Below are positions 26,119 to 37,842 of a DNA stretch of 61,285 bases, in pieces. Position 1 is the stretch's first letter, and every line of letters begins with the position of its first letter. This DNA comes from Allobosea sp. AAP35 (GTDB lineage: Bacteria; Pseudomonadota; Alphaproteobacteria; Rhizobiales; Beijerinckiaceae), in assembly GCF_001295925.1 (NCBI RefSeq), contig NZ_LJHQ01000028.1, forward strand, positions 1-61,285. Reading direction: 5' to 3'. The notes beneath the pieces are model-generated. The model was not told the DNA's origin and did not search any database. It saw only the letters and a list, made by a program, of their open reading frames with translations. Position numbers and translations under genes: made by a program.

Positions 26119-29076
26119 TCAGCCTGCGAAGGCTTCGTCCAGGAAGGCGTTGAGCTGGGCGAGATGCTTCGACATCAGGCCCGTGGCGGTCGCTGCCGAG
26201 GCCGGGCGCCCGACATAACGGGCCCGCTTTGACTTCGAGCCGGCATGGCCCAGAACCCATTCGAGATAGGGCTCGACGAAGGTCCACGAGCCCATGTTCT
26301 TCGGCTCTTCCTGGCACCAGACCACGTCGGCGCCCTTGAAGCGCGCCAGTTCCTGCGCCAGCGACTTCAGCGGGAACGGATAGAGCTGCTCGACGCGCAT
26401 CAGGTAGACATCGTCGATACCGCGCTTCTCGCGCTCGTCCAGCAGGTCAAAATAGACCTTGCCCGAGCAGAGCACGACCCGGCGGATCTTGGCATCCTTG
26501 ACCAGCTTCGTCGTCGAGTTGCCGCGCTCGGCGTCGTCATGCAGCACGCGATGGAAGGTCGAGCCCTCGGCAAGGTCCGCCAGATCGGAGACGCAGCGCT
26601 TGTGGCGCAGCAGCGACTTCGGCGTCATCAGGATCAGCGGCTTGCGGAAGTCGCGCTTCAGCTGCCGCCGCAGGATGTGGAAATAGCTCGCCGGCGTCGA
26701 GCAATTGGCGACCTGCATGTTGTCCTCGGCGCACATCTGCAGGAAGCGCTCGAGACGGGCGGAGGAATGCTCCGGACCCTGCCCTTCATAGCCATGCGGC
26801 AGCAGGCAGACGAGGCCCGACATGCGCAGCCATTTGCGTTCGCCCGACGAGATGAACTGGTCGAACACCACCTGGGCGCCGTTGGCGAAGTCGCCGAACT
26901 GCGCCTCCCAGCAGGTCAGGGCGTTCGGCTCCGACAGCGTGTAGCCATATTCGAAGCCGAGCACGGCCTCTTCCGAGAGCATCGAATTGATGACCTCGTA
27001 GCGCGACTGGTCGTCCCGGATATGGTTGAGCGAGGTGTGGCGGGCTTCCGTCTCCTGGTCGATCAGCACCGAATGGCGCTGCGAGAAGGTGCCGCGCTCG
27101 CTGTCCTGACCCGAGAGACGAACCGGGTTGCCGTCGAGCAGCAGCGAACCGAAGGCCAGCGCCTCGGCGGTCGCCCAGTCGATGCCCTTGCCGGTCTCGA
27201 CCGCCTTGCGGCGGTTGTCGAGGAAACGCTGAATCGTCTTGTGAACGTTGAAACCCGGCGGGACGGAGGTGATCTTCTCGGTGATCTCCTTGAGCACGGC
27301 CGCATCGACGCCGGTCGCGCCGCGCCGCGGATCGTCCTCGTCGGCGCGGATCGCCTTCATGCCGGCCCAGCGGCCGTCGAGCCAGTCGGCTTTGTTGGGC
27401 TTGAAGGCCTGGCCGGCCTCGAACTCGATCTCGAGCTTGGCCTTCCAGGCGGCGCGCGCCTCGTCGAGTTCGCCGGGCGCGATCACGCCCTCGGCCTCGA
27501 GCTTGGTCGAGTACAGCTCCAACGTCGACTTGTGGCTGCGGATCTTGCGGTACATCAGCGGCTGGGTGAAGCCCGGCTCGTCGCCTTCATTATGGCCGAA
27601 GCGGCGATAGCAGAACATGTCGATCACGACCGGCTTGTGGAACTTCTGCCGGAACTCGATCGCGACCTTGGCGGCGAAGACCACCGCTTCCGGATCGTCG
27701 CCGTTCACATGGAAGACCGGAGCCTCGACCATCTTCGCCACATCGGACGGATAGGGCGAGGAACGCGAAAAGCGCGGATAGGTCGTGAAACCGATCTGGT
27801 TGTTGATGATGAAATGGATCGAGCCGCCCGTCCGATGGCCCTTCAGCCCCGAAAGGCCGAGGCATTCGGCGACCACGCCCTGCCCGGCGAAGGCGGCATC
27901 GCCATGTAGCAGCAGCGGCAGCACCTTGGAGCGCTCGACCACGTCGCCGAACTGGTCCTGCTTGGCACGCACCTTTCCCAGCACCACCGGATCGACGATC
28001 TCGAGATGCGAGGGATTGGCGGTCAGCGAGATGTGGACGTTGTTGCCATCGAACTCACGGTCCGACGAGGCGCCGAGATGGTACTTGACGTCGCCCGAAC
28101 CCTCGACGTCGTCGGGCGCGAACGAGCCGCCCTTGAACTCGTGGAACAGCGCGCGGTGCGGCTTGCCGAGCACCTGGGTAAGCACGTTCAGGCGGCCGCG
28201 ATGGGCCATGCCGAAGACAATGTCCCGCACGCCGAGCGCGCCGCCGCGCTTGATGATCTGCTCAAGCGCCGGAATCAGCGACTCGCCGCCATCGAGGCCG
28301 AAGCGCTTGGTGCCGGTGTATTTCAGGTCGATGAACTTCTCGAAGCCCTCGGCCTCGACGAGCTTGTTCAGGATCGCCTTCTTGCCTTCCTTGGTGAAGG
28401 CAATCTCCTTGTCGGGACCCTCGATGCGCTCCTGCAGCCAGGCCTTCTGCTCGGGGTCGGAGATATGCATGAACTCGATGCCGACCGTGCTGCAATAGGT
28501 CCGCTGCAAAACGGAAACCATCTCGCGGATGGTGGCGAACTCCATGCCGAGCACGTTGTCGATGAAGATCTTGCGGTCGAGATCGGCCTCCGTGAAGCCG
28601 AAGGCCTGTGGCGAGAGCTCGCCGGAATTGTCGGCGGTTTCGATGCCGAGCGGATCGAGCTTGGCATGGAGATGGCCGCGCATCCGGTAGGCGCGGATCA
28701 GCATGATGGCGCGGACGGAATCGCGCGTCGCCTGCTGCACATCGGCCGCCGAAATCTCGACGCCCTTGGCCTGCGCCTTGCCCTTGAGCTTGTCGGAAAC
28801 GACCTTCTCGACCACGGCCCAGTTGCCGTCCAAGGCTGAAACCAGTTCGCCATTGGCATGGACAGGCCAGTTCGGCTTGGTCCAGGACGCGCCCTTGGCA
28901 TTTTGGATGATGGACTGGCCATCATCCTTCAGGCCGGCGAAGAAGCCTTGCCACTGCTCATCGACCGACTTGGGGTCGGCCTGATAACGGGCATAGAGGT
29001 CCTCGATATAGGCCGCATTGCCGCCATAGAGGAAACCCGTCTGCGCGAGAGCCTCATTGATATCCTGGCGAGCCAT
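26119..29076 (-). CDS. sucA: 2-oxoglutarate dehydrogenase E1 component
   Basis: This is a 985-residue thiamine-diphosphate-dependent E1 that decarboxylates 2-oxoglutarate and passes the succinyl group to OdhB. The N-terminal segment ([20 protein letters not shown]) is the E2-binding region. [18 protein letters not shown] and [18 protein letters not shown] form the ThDP/Mg site, and [24 protein letters not shown] [18 protein letters not shown] is the conserved C-terminal half motif. Full length. It is separated from sucD by a palindromic repeat. Confidence 0.96.
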   Translation of the reverse strand: MARQDINEALAQTGFLYGGNAAYIEDLYARYQADPKSVDEQWQGFFAGLKDDGQSIIQNAKGASWTKPNWPVHANGELVSALDGNWAVVEKVVSDKLKGKAQAKGVEISAADVQQATRDSVRAIMLIRAYRMRGHLHAKLDPLGIETADNSGELSPQAFGFTEADLDRKIFIDNVLGMEFATIREMVSVLQRTYCSTVGIEFMHISDPEQKAWLQERIEGPDKEIAFTKEGKKAILNKLVEAEGFEKFIDLKYTGTKRFGLDGGESLIPALEQIIKRGGALGVRDIVFGMAHRGRLNVLTQVLGKPHRALFHEFKGGSFAPDDVEGSGDVKYHLGASSDREFDGNNVHISLTANPSHLEIVDPVVLGKVRAKQDQFGDVVERSKVLPLLLHGDAAFAGQGVVAECLGLSGLKGHRTGGSIHFIINNQIGFTTYPRFSRSSPYPSDVAKMVEAPVFHVNGDDPEAVVFAAKVAIEFRQKFHKPVVIDMFCYRRFGHNEGDEPGFTQPLMYRKIRSHKSTLELYSTKLEAEGVIAPGELDEARAAWKAKLEIEFEAGQAFKPNKADWLDGRWAGMKAIRADEDDPRRGATGVDAAVLKEITEKITSVPPGFNVHKTIQRFLDNRRKAVETGKGIDWATAEALAFGSLLLDGNPVRLSGQDSERGTFSQRHSVLIDQETEARHTSLNHIRDDQSRYEVINSMLSEEAVLGFEYGYTLSEPNALTCWEAQFGDFANGAQVVFDQFISSGERKWLRMSGLVCLLPHGYEGQGPEHSSARLERFLQMCAEDNMQVANCSTPASYFHILRRQLKRDFRKPLILMTPKSLLRHKRCVSDLADLAEGSTFHRVLHDDAERGNSTTKLVKDAKIRRVVLCSGKVYFDLLDEREKRGIDDVYLMRVEQLYPFPLKSLAQELARFKGADVVWCQEEPKNMGSWTFVEPYLEWVLGHAGSKSKRARYVGRPASAATATGLMSKHLAQLNAFLDEAFAG

Positions 29077-29115
29077 GGTCGTTTCTACCCTTTTCCTGCC
29101 TGCCTGCTACGTCGT

Positions 29116-29193
29116 CGTGCTCGGGCTTGACCCGAGCATCTCTGCGGGAGCGTGGCTCGGGGAGGGATGGTCGGGTCAAGCCCGACCATGACG
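29116..29193. repeat. Type B intergenic palindromic repeat
   Basis: Two small hairpins with the core TCGGGCTTGACCCGAGC and its counterpart TCGGGTCAAGCCCGACC are arranged as an imperfect palindrome between sucD and sucA. Related copies are at 42.6 and 53.0 kb. Confidence 0.8.
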
Positions 29194-29215
29194 CCCTTTT
29201 GCCGCTCTTCGGGCC

Positions 29216-30100
29216 TCAGCCCTTCAACACCTCGACCAAGGTCTTTCCAAGGCGCGCCGGCGAGGGCGAGACCCGAATTCCGGCCGCTTCCATGGCCGCG
29301 ATCTTGTCTTCCGCGCCGCCCTTGCCGCCCGAGATGATCGCGCCCGCATGGCCCATGCGGCGGCCCGGAGGCGCCGTGCGGCCGGCGATGAAGCCGACCA
29401 TCGGCTTGGAGCGGCCGCGCTTGGCCTCGTCCTTGATGAACTGCGCGGCGTCTTCCTCGGCCGAGCCGCCGATCTCGCCGATCATCACGATCGAGGTCGT
29501 CTTCTCGTCGGCCAGGAACATCTCCAGCATGTCGATGAACTCGGTGCCCTTGACCGGGTCGCCGCCGATGCCGACGGCCGTCGTCTGGCCGAGACCCTCG
29601 CGCGTGGTCTGGAACACCGCCTCATAGGTCAGCGTGCCCGAGCGCGACACGATGCCGACCGAACCCGTCTTGAAGATGTTGGCTGGCATGATGCCGATCT
29701 TGCATTCGCCGGCGGTCACGACGCCGGGGCAGTTGGGCCCGATCAGCCGCGACTTGGAGCCGATCAGCGAGCGCTTAACCTTGACCATGTCGAGCACCGG
29801 GATGCCCTCCGTGATGCAGATGATCAGCGGGATCTCGGCGTCGATCGCCTCGCAGATCGCATCGGCCGCACCCGGAGGCGGCACATAGACCACCGACGCC
29901 GTGGCGCCGGTCTTGGCCTTGGCCTCATGGACGCTGTCGAAGACCGGCAGGCCGAGATGGAGCGAACCGCCCTTCCCCGGTGAGGTGCCGCCGACCATCT
30001 GCGTGCCATAGGCGATCGCCTGCTCGGAGTGGAAGGTGCCGTTCTTGCCGGTGAAGCCCTGGCAGATGACCTTGGTGTTCTTGTCGATCAGGATGGACAT
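29216..30100 (-). CDS. sucD: Succinyl-CoA synthetase alpha subunit
   Basis: This is a 294-residue alpha subunit that makes succinate and nucleoside triphosphate from succinyl-CoA together with SucC. The CoA-binding N-terminus has [20 protein letters not shown]. The phosphorylated active-site His251 lies in MGHAGAII, and GPNCPG sits in the middle. Its start follows the sucC stop by nine bases. Complete and typical in length. Confidence 0.96.
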   Translation of the reverse strand: MSILIDKNTKVICQGFTGKNGTFHSEQAIAYGTQMVGGTSPGKGGSLHLGLPVFDSVHEAKAKTGATASVVYVPPPGAADAICEAIDAEIPLIICITEGIPVLDMVKVKRSLIGSKSRLIGPNCPGVVTAGECKIGIMPANIFKTGSVGIVSRSGTLTYEAVFQTTREGLGQTTAVGIGGDPVKGTEFIDMLEMFLADEKTTSIVMIGEIGGSAEEDAAQFIKDEAKRGRSKPMVGFIAGRTAPPGRRMGHAGAIISGGKGGAEDKIAAMEAAGIRVSPSPARLGKTLVEVLKG

Positions 30101-30109
30101 GGTTGCTCC

Positions 30110-31306
<1,197 letters not shown>

Positions 31307-31324
31307 GCGAGGTTTTCCTTGGGA

Positions 31325-31400
31325 AGCGAGTGGCGAATGGCGAACGGCAAGTGGAGGATGGCCAGCGAACTATTCGCCACTCGCCATCTCGCCACTCGCT
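31325..31400. repeat. Type E intergenic repeat (GAGTGGCGAA family)
   Basis: An imperfect inverted repeat built from short tandem units (AGCGAGTGGCGAATGGCGAA at the left, ATTCGCCACTCGCCATCTCG at the right). It fills nearly all of the mdh-sucC gap and is different from the other repeat families here. Confidence 0.75.
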
Positions 31401-31405
31401 CTATC

Positions 31406-32371
<966 letters not shown>

Positions 32372-32591
32372 CTAGTCCTTTGTCCTGACGCTGTGAAATG
32401 CCGGAGAACCGGCGAAACCGTCGGTTCCTTTGGCCCAAGAGGGCCTTTTGCCGCAAGCCTTGCGCGATATTCCCATCGCCGCCGGCAAAAATGGGATTGA
32501 TTTCGCATGATTGCCGGCTCTCTCAGCGTTATCAAGAGCTTGGCCGCTCCCTTGCGACCACCATCGTCCATTCGCCGGCAAATCGTCGCGA

Positions 32592-32613
32592 TGACAAGTT
32601 ACAGATTTTGTCA
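32592..32613. promoter_or_regulatory. Possible operator upstream of mdh
   Basis: A small inverted repeat TGACAA (32592-32597) and TTGTCA (32608-32613) spaced by ten bases lies in an AT-rich stretch about 225 bases ahead of mdh and just past the tetR stop. It may be part of the TCA-cluster promoter region. The evidence is weak. Confidence 0.3.
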
Positions 32614-32629
32614 TTTGTTATCGGATTTT

Positions 32630-33229
32630 TCAGACGACGCCTGTGATCAGCACCCGCAACGCCACATGGATCAAGGTCGCCAGGCGACCGTCGATCGACT
32701 GTTGAGGCACATCCGATTCCAGCTCCAGCGCGGCAGGGTGGATGAAGCGATGCGTCGCGTCGATCACGAAGGCGATCGCCCGGTCGCGGTCGCGCGGCTC
32801 GAAGCTGCCTGAGGCGATGCCCTCGTCGATCACCCGCTCGAACAGCGCCCGCACCCTGGCACGGTTGCGTCGCGAGATCGCATGGCGCTTTGCCACGGCG
32901 AGCGACAGGGCCGCAAACAGATGCGGCTCCTCGGTCAGCAAATCGCGATTGGCCTTGGCCAGCGCCAGGATCAGCCGCTCCAGCTTGTCGTCGGCGGGGT
33001 CGGGCCCATCGGCGATGTCGGCCAGGCGCCGCTCTGTCGCCTTCAGCCAGACATCGACGACCGCGTCCACCAGCGCGGCGCGGGAGGGAAAGTAGCGATA
33101 GACATTGGCATGGGTCATGCCCGCCTCTTCGGCGACCGCGACCACGGTGAAGCGCTTGAGCCCATGCAGTCGCAGATGCTCGCTGGCGACCGTGAGGATG
33201 CGGGTCTCGCTCGGCTCGCGCATGGGCAT
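32630..33229 (-). CDS. TetR family transcriptional regulator
   Basis: This is a 199-residue TetR/AcrR-type repressor. The N-terminal helix-turn-helix is at about residues 10-55 (ILTVASEHLRLHGLKRFTVV, then VAEEAGMTHANVYRYFPSRAAL). A helical ligand-binding domain follows. The TetR signature VYRYFPSR is intact. Its start lies five bases after the zapE stop, so it may be cotranscribed with zapE. No obvious target operon is adjacent other than mdh downstream. Confidence 0.87.
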   Translation of the reverse strand: MPMREPSETRILTVASEHLRLHGLKRFTVVAVAEEAGMTHANVYRYFPSRAALVDAVVDVWLKATERRLADIADGPDPADDKLERLILALAKANRDLLTEEPHLFAALSLAVAKRHAISRRNRARVRALFERVIDEGIASGSFEPRDRDRAIAFVIDATHRFIHPAALELESDVPQQSIDGRLATLIHVALRVLITGVV

Positions 33230-33234
33230 GGCCT

Positions 33235-34413
33235 TTATGTCTCCACCAGCCCGCCGCTGTCGCCTGAAGCCGCTGAATCCGCCCGGCCATGCGGCAGACC
33301 GAGATAATCGTCGGAACGCATCTCGATCAGCCGCGACACGGTTCGGTCGAACTCGAAGGCCTCGCGGCCTGATGTGGCCCGGTAGAGTTCGTGCGGCTCT
33401 GCCTGCGCCGAGGCGACGAGTTTCACATGATGCTCGTAGAGCGTATCGATCAGGATGATGAAACGCTTGGTCTCATTGCGCTGATCGTCCGCCAGCACGG
33501 GAATATCGTCGAGCACCAGCGTGTGGAAGCGCTGCGCCAGCGCGATGTAATCGGACGCGCCATAGGCCCTGCTGCAGAGGTCGCTGAAACCCGCCCGCGC
33601 CACACCCCTCGCAGCCTGCGGCAGAACGAGATCGTGGCCCTTGACGTCGATCACGAGCCTTTGCCCGCGCGCCACGCCCGAGAGCTTGCGGAAGGCGTCA
33701 TCCAGCGCAGTTTGCGCCGCCGCATCGGCCGGCACGCGATAGACCGGCGCGCCGCCGAGCTTTTCCATGCGGAAATCGGTGCGGGCCTCGAGCTTCAGCA
33801 CCTCGACCTTCTCGGCCAGCAGCGCGACGAAGGGCAAGAACAGCGCGCGGTTGAGCCCGCCCTCATAGAGCCGCGACGGCTCGACATTCGAGGTCGCGAC
33901 CACCACGACCCCGGCGGCGAACAACGCGGTGAAAAGCCGCCCCAGGATCATCGCATCGGCGATATCGGTCACCGTGAACTCGTCGAAGCAGAGCAGCCGC
34001 GCCTCTTTGGCGAGATCCGCCGCCACGGGACCGATGGGATCGGGCTCCTTAACCTGACCGGCCTTGAGCTTCTGCCGATAGGCATGAATGCGGCCATGCA
34101 CATCGGCGAGGAATTCGTGAAAATGAACCCGCCGCCGCTGCGGGACGGTGACCGACTCGTAGAAGAGGTCCATCAGCATGGTCTTGCCGCGGCCGACCGA
34201 GCCCCAGAGATAGAGCCCCTTGGGCAGGTCCTTCGCGGCGGTCTTCTTGCCGAAGAGCCAGCCGAGCGCGCTGCTCTTCTGGGCCAGCCGCTGGGTTGCC
34301 AGCACCTCCGCCAGCGCGGCCAGCCGCTTCACCACCGCAACCTGCGCCGGATCGCGCTCGATCGCTCCGGATTCGACAAGAGCGGCATAGCGTTGGGTCA
34401 GCGTTACGGTCAT
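33235..34413 (-). CDS. zapE: Cell division protein ZapE (AFG1-like ATPase)
   Basis: This is a 392-residue P-loop ATPase of the AFG1/ZapE family, which acts at the division site and in membrane-protein quality control. Walker A WGSVGRGKTMLMD is at residues 70-82, and FHEFLADVHGRIHAYRQ is a family-specific segment. Walker B LLCFDEFTVTDIADAMILGRLF and a sensor ATSNVEPSRLYEGGLNR follow. The start at 34413 (MTVTLTQRY) is chosen over 34545 because the extra 44 residues look non-coding. In alphaproteobacteria the gene often lies upstream of mdh, as here. Confidence 0.92.
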   Translation of the reverse strand: MTVTLTQRYAALVESGAIERDPAQVAVVKRLAALAEVLATQRLAQKSSALGWLFGKKTAAKDLPKGLYLWGSVGRGKTMLMDLFYESVTVPQRRRVHFHEFLADVHGRIHAYRQKLKAGQVKEPDPIGPVAADLAKEARLLCFDEFTVTDIADAMILGRLFTALFAAGVVVVATSNVEPSRLYEGGLNRALFLPFVALLAEKVEVLKLEARTDFRMEKLGGAPVYRVPADAAAQTALDDAFRKLSGVARGQRLVIDVKGHDLVLPQAARGVARAGFSDLCSRAYGASDYIALAQRFHTLVLDDIPVLADDQRNETKRFIILIDTLYEHHVKLVASAQAEPHELYRATSGREAFEFDRTVSRLIEMRSDDYLGLPHGRADSAASGDSGGLVET

Positions 34414-34739
34414 GTCGGCAACAAGATCATGCGGGCCAGGACGGCAGGCGGGGGAAAGGGCCTCCCGGTTAAGGCAGCCCCGCCCGTCCGGCAAGGGCGC
34501 CGTCCGCATCGGGAACGGCGCCGCCGGCACCTGGAATGACGCCATGCACCTGGCCGGAGAAGAGCACGGCGGGGGGCCGCTCAGATCATGATCAGATTCT
34601 GCCCCTGGGTGCGGCTCAACCCTCGCACGCGCAGGTTGTGGAGATGTGTGTCGATGAACGAGACTGAACTTTTTCGTTCACGCGACGTTCCGTCATCACC
34701 CGGTTCTATCGGGCACCAAGAAACCGAGGAACACCCATC
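34414..34739. other. Intergenic region upstream of zapE and the Tyr/Arg-rich protein
   Basis: About 325 bases between divergent genes. It must hold the zapE promoter and the promoter of the small secreted protein. A GATCATGATC palindrome (34585-34594) and a GAACGA...TCGTTC stem with an internal TTTTT (about 34657-34680) are visible. No gene is recognised. Confidence 0.4.
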
Positions 34740-35018
34740 ATGCGCCATCTTCTGATTGCAACGGCCATAGCGCTCGGAGCGGCCATCACGCCGGCTGCCG
34801 CGAGCGAGACGTTCCAGGGCTCGCCGGCTCTCGACCAGCTTGAGACCACTTATGTTCGGCACAACCGGGAACACCGCATGTGGGAGATCCGGCGGACCCA
34901 GGAAATGCAGCAGCGCCGCGGCTATCGCGAACGCGGCTACGGCTATGGCCGTGGCGGCCCGCCGCCTTATTCCCGCGGCTACGATCGTCGCGATCGGCCG
35001 CGCTACGATCGCTACTGA
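34740..35018 (+). CDS. Small secreted Tyr/Arg-rich protein
   Basis: This is a 92-residue exported protein. A clean Sec signal MRHLLIATAIALGAAITPAAA ends with an AAA-S cleavage site near residue 22. The mature part starts hydrophilic (DQLETTYVRHNREHRMWEI). It ends in a Gly/Tyr/Arg/Pro-rich tail with repeated RGYGY and DRRDRPRYDRY. The binding site is GAGGAACACCC before the ATG at 34740. The function is unknown; its tail composition recalls the small lipoprotein at 4.0 kb. Confidence 0.72.
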   Translation: MRHLLIATAIALGAAITPAAASETFQGSPALDQLETTYVRHNREHRMWEIRRTQEMQQRRGYRERGYGYGRGGPPPYSRGYDRRDRPRYDRY

Positions 35019-35189
35019 TTGACGAAGCCTACCGGGGCTCGGTCGAAAGACCGGGCCCATTTTCTTGCGATCGACGAGCCGCCATGCGGTGACGATCGAC
35101 ACGGGCGATGGACGCGAAGCGGACGGGGAAGGCATCGGCCGGCGATTGTGATAGGACCGGCCGCCCTCCCCAAAACAGGTTTGACGTCC

Positions 35190-35453
35190 ATGGCCCAGAA
35201 GACCCCCGAACAGCTCACCCGTGAATTCGAGGGCCGCAAGGCCAAGGGGCTGGCCAAGGGCGGGGCGGCGTTCTGGCCCAACATCATCGCCAATGCCGTG
35301 CTGAAACTGACTGCGGCCCGCGCCGAGATCACGATTCCCGCCCTCAGCGAGATGATCGCCAAGGAGGCGCAGTCGGCCGAACCGACGGTGAAGGCAGGCG
35401 CCACCGAGGCGCTGGCGCGGCTGCGCCAGGCCGTGGCGAAGGCGGAGGGCTGA
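35190..35453 (+). CDS. Small hypothetical helical protein
   Basis: This is an 87-residue protein of unknown function. The ATG at 35190 is the only sensible start; upstream codons from 35019 look random. The sequence is Ala/Lys/Glu-rich and predicted helical, with a central FWPNIIANAVLKL hydrophobic stretch, and lacks a signal. It is convergent with ppk2. Confidence 0.6.
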   Translation: MAQKTPEQLTREFEGRKAKGLAKGGAAFWPNIIANAVLKLTAARAEITIPALSEMIAKEAQSAEPTVKAGATEALARLRQAVAKAEG

Positions 35454-35524
35454 CAGCGACCGCTGCGGCGCGATACGCTGCGACGCTCGGCCGCTCAGCT
35501 CTTCCGGGTTCAGCTCTTCCCGTT

Positions 35525-36517
35525 TTAGCTCTTCCCGTTCTCGCCGCCCTTGTGCAGGTAATCCTTGACCGCGACGACGACCTTGGTGTCGAGCGCGCCG
35601 ATGGCGTCGTCGTCGCGGCCCTCATAGGGGACCGCCAGCAGGACATGGCGAATGGCGTTCAGCCGGGCCCGCAGCTTGTCGTTGCCGCGCACGACATGCC
35701 AGGGCGCAAAGTCGCTCGTGCTGCGGGTCAGCATCTCGTCGAAGGCTTCGGAATAGGCGCTGAAGCGCGGGATCGCCTCGAAATCGATCGGCGACAGCTT
35801 CCAGCGCTTGAGCGGATCGTGCCAGCGCGCATGCAGCCGCAGCATCTGCATTTCGGGCCCGATGGTGATGAACAGCTTGATCAGCCGGACGCCGTCACGC
35901 GTCAGCATGCCCTCGAAAGCGGGCGCCTCGCGCAGCAGAGCGTCGGTCTGCTGCGGCGTGCAGAAGCCCATCACCCGCTCGACGCCGGCGCGGTTGTACC
36001 AGGAGCGGTCGAAGAAGACGATTTCGCCGGCGGTCGGCATCTCCGCAGCATAGCGCTGGAAATACCATTGCCCGGCCTCGATGTCGGAGGGTTTCGACAA
36101 CGCCACCACCCGCGCCTGGCGCGGGTTGAGATGCTGGGTGAAGCGGCTGATCGTGCCGCCCTTGCCGGCGCCGTCGCGCCCCTCGAAGACGATGACGATG
36201 CGCTCGCCCTGCGCACGCACCCAGGTCGCGAGCTTCTGCAACTCGATCTGCAGCGGCGCGAGTTCGGCCTCGTAGCGCTTGCGCTTCATCCGCTTGCCAT
36301 AAGGATAATCCCCGCTGCGGAAGGCTGCATCGACGATGCTGTCGGGCAGCGTCTTGGCCTCGATGTTGAACCCCATCCGCGCCACGGCCTGGCGCGCCGC
36401 GTCGCTCTCGCTTGTCGCGTCCTCGCTCGCCCCGCTCTCGGGCTGCGGCGGACGCTCGGTCTTGGGCACGAGGCGGATCGTGCCTTTAGCCTTGCTGGCG
36501 GACGGACTCTTGGCCAT
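35525..36517 (-). CDS. ppk2: Polyphosphate kinase 2
   Basis: This is a 330-residue PPK2-family enzyme that transfers phosphate between polyphosphate and nucleoside diphosphates. Walker A EGRDGAGKGGTI is at about 112-123, and the second motif FFDRSWYNRAGVERVMGF at 168-185 is diagnostic. The first 45 residues are a low-complexity Ser/Glu/Pro extension. The start at 36517 is preceded by AGGAGTGAACCG. It is divergent from phoR, joining polyphosphate metabolism to the Pho regulon. The subtype (ADP- or GDP-forming) cannot be decided by eye. Confidence 0.92.
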   Translation of the reverse strand: MAKSPSASKAKGTIRLVPKTERPPQPESGASEDATSESDAARQAVARMGFNIEAKTLPDSIVDAAFRSGDYPYGKRMKRKRYEAELAPLQIELQKLATWVRAQGERIVIVFEGRDGAGKGGTISRFTQHLNPRQARVVALSKPSDIEAGQWYFQRYAAEMPTAGEIVFFDRSWYNRAGVERVMGFCTPQQTDALLREAPAFEGMLTRDGVRLIKLFITIGPEMQMLRLHARWHDPLKRWKLSPIDFEAIPRFSAYSEAFDEMLTRSTSDFAPWHVVRGNDKLRARLNAIRHVLLAVPYEGRDDDAIGALDTKVVVAVKDYLHKGGENGKS

Positions 36518-36662
36518 CGGTTCACTCCTGGATCGGCAGGCGAGCCTAGCCCGCCTCGCCGGCGAAGGGAATTGACGCGCGCCGGGCTTGGGATCAGGAA
36601 AGGCATCCCGCATCCGCCGCCAGCCCCTCGGCCGTGACGTGAAGCGCGTCGAGGTCGTTTCC

Positions 36663-37721
36663 ATGCCTGAAGCCGTCGATCCAACTGCCCGCGCGACGCT
36701 GGACCTCGTCGAGGCGATCGGCTCGGCCGCCGTCCTGCTCGACGGGCAGGGCATCGCCCAGGCGCTGAGCCCGGCCATGCGCGGCCTGATGCCGGCGCTG
36801 GAGATCGGCCAGCCATTGGCGCTGGTGATGCGCGATCCCGATCTGATCGAGGCGATCGAAGGCGCTGCCCGGCAGGGCGGCCGCCAGGTCATCGAACTCG
36901 TCGAACGCGTGCCCGTCGAGCGCACCTTCCGCATCCACATCGCGGCGCTGGGAGGCGCGGTCTGGCGGCGGCCGGTGCTTTTGACCTTCGAGGATTTGAG
37001 CGAGCAGCGCGTGACGGAGCGCATGCGCGTCGATTTTGTCGCCAATGCCAGCCATGAGCTGCGCACGCCCCTGGCGTCCCTGCTCGGCTTCGTCGAGACG
37101 CTGCAGGGGCCGGCGCGCAACGATGCCGGCGCACGCGACCGTTTCCTGACGATCATGCGCGAACAGGGCCTGCGCATGGCCCGTCTCGTCGATGATCTGC
37201 TCTCCCTGTCGCGCATCGAACTGCGCGCCCACCTCGCCCCCGAAACCCCGGTCGATCTCACGGGCATCTCGCGCGAGATCGTCGATTCGCTGACGCTGAT
37301 GGCGCGCGAACGCGAGGTCACGCTGACCTTGCAGGCACCGGCCGACCCCGTCCGCGTCGCGGGCGATCGCGACGAACTGCTCCGGCTGATGGAGAACCTC
37401 GTCGAGAACGCGATCAAATACGGCAAGCGCGGTGGCGAAGTCGTGATCGCCGTCGAGGACGGCCCGCTCGAAGCCAGCGTCGGCGTACGCGACGACGGGC
37501 CGGGCATCGCGCCCGAGCACCTGCCCCGCCTGACCGAACGCTTCTACCGTGTCGACACCGCCGCCAGCCGCGAAGCCGGCGGGACGGGGCTGGGCCTTGC
37601 CATCGTCAAGCATATCGTGCTGCGCCATCGCGGGAGGCTGACGATCGAAAGCGCGCTCGACCAGGGGGCGACGTTTCGTGCGGTGCTGCCGCGTTTCGGC
37701 GCTCCGCCGCGCAAGCCCTGA
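36663..37721 (+). CDS. phoR: Phosphate regulon sensor histidine kinase PhoR-like (no membrane segment)
   Basis: This is a 352-residue sensor kinase. A PAS-like domain at about residues 10-115 is followed by HisKA with the phosphorylated His131 in ASHELRTP. The HATPase domain has LVENAIKYGKRG, VRDDGPGIAP and GGTGLGLAIVKHI. No N-terminal transmembrane helices are present even if the upstream TTG at 36588 is used, whereas the classical PhoR is membrane-bound. It lies directly upstream of pstSCAB-phoU-phoB, so it is assigned as PhoR by context. Signalling probably goes through PstSCAB/PhoU. Confidence 0.87.
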   Translation: MPEAVDPTARATLDLVEAIGSAAVLLDGQGIAQALSPAMRGLMPALEIGQPLALVMRDPDLIEAIEGAARQGGRQVIELVERVPVERTFRIHIAALGGAVWRRPVLLTFEDLSEQRVTERMRVDFVANASHELRTPLASLLGFVETLQGPARNDAGARDRFLTIMREQGLRMARLVDDLLSLSRIELRAHLAPETPVDLTGISREIVDSLTLMAREREVTLTLQAPADPVRVAGDRDELLRLMENLVENAIKYGKRGGEVVIAVEDGPLEASVGVRDDGPGIAPEHLPRLTERFYRVDTAASREAGGTGLGLAIVKHIVLRHRGRLTIESALDQGATFRAVLPRFGAPPRKP

Positions 37722-37741
37722 GCCACAGACGTTAACCGTAT

Positions 37742-37790
37742 ATGACAGCTTCATGACCACCTGAATCGCCGGATGTCATGAAGCTGTCAT
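37742..37790. promoter_or_regulatory. Face-to-face pair of Pho boxes ahead of pstS
   Basis: Two copies of a 16-base Pho-box-like element are in inverted orientation: ATGACAGCTTCATGAC at 37742-37757 and its exact complement at 37775-37790. The second reads TGTCATGAAGCTGTCAT, two TGTCAT units in tandem with 11-base periodicity, as PhoB binds. It lies 52 bases before pstS. Confidence 0.85.
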
Positions 37791-37842
37791 GCAGAAAGTG
37801 TTCTGAACGGGTCGCTAACCTGCGACCCAGAGAGGACATCTC

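Noticed and set aside
26245..27909. Plus-strand open frame of about 550 codons opposite sucA
   Set aside because: Antisense shadow of sucA.
36518..37507. Upstream extension of ppk2 by 330 codons on the minus strand
   Set aside because: The extension is Ser/Arg/Thr-rich and runs antisense through phoR; PPK2 is full length from the ATG at 36517.
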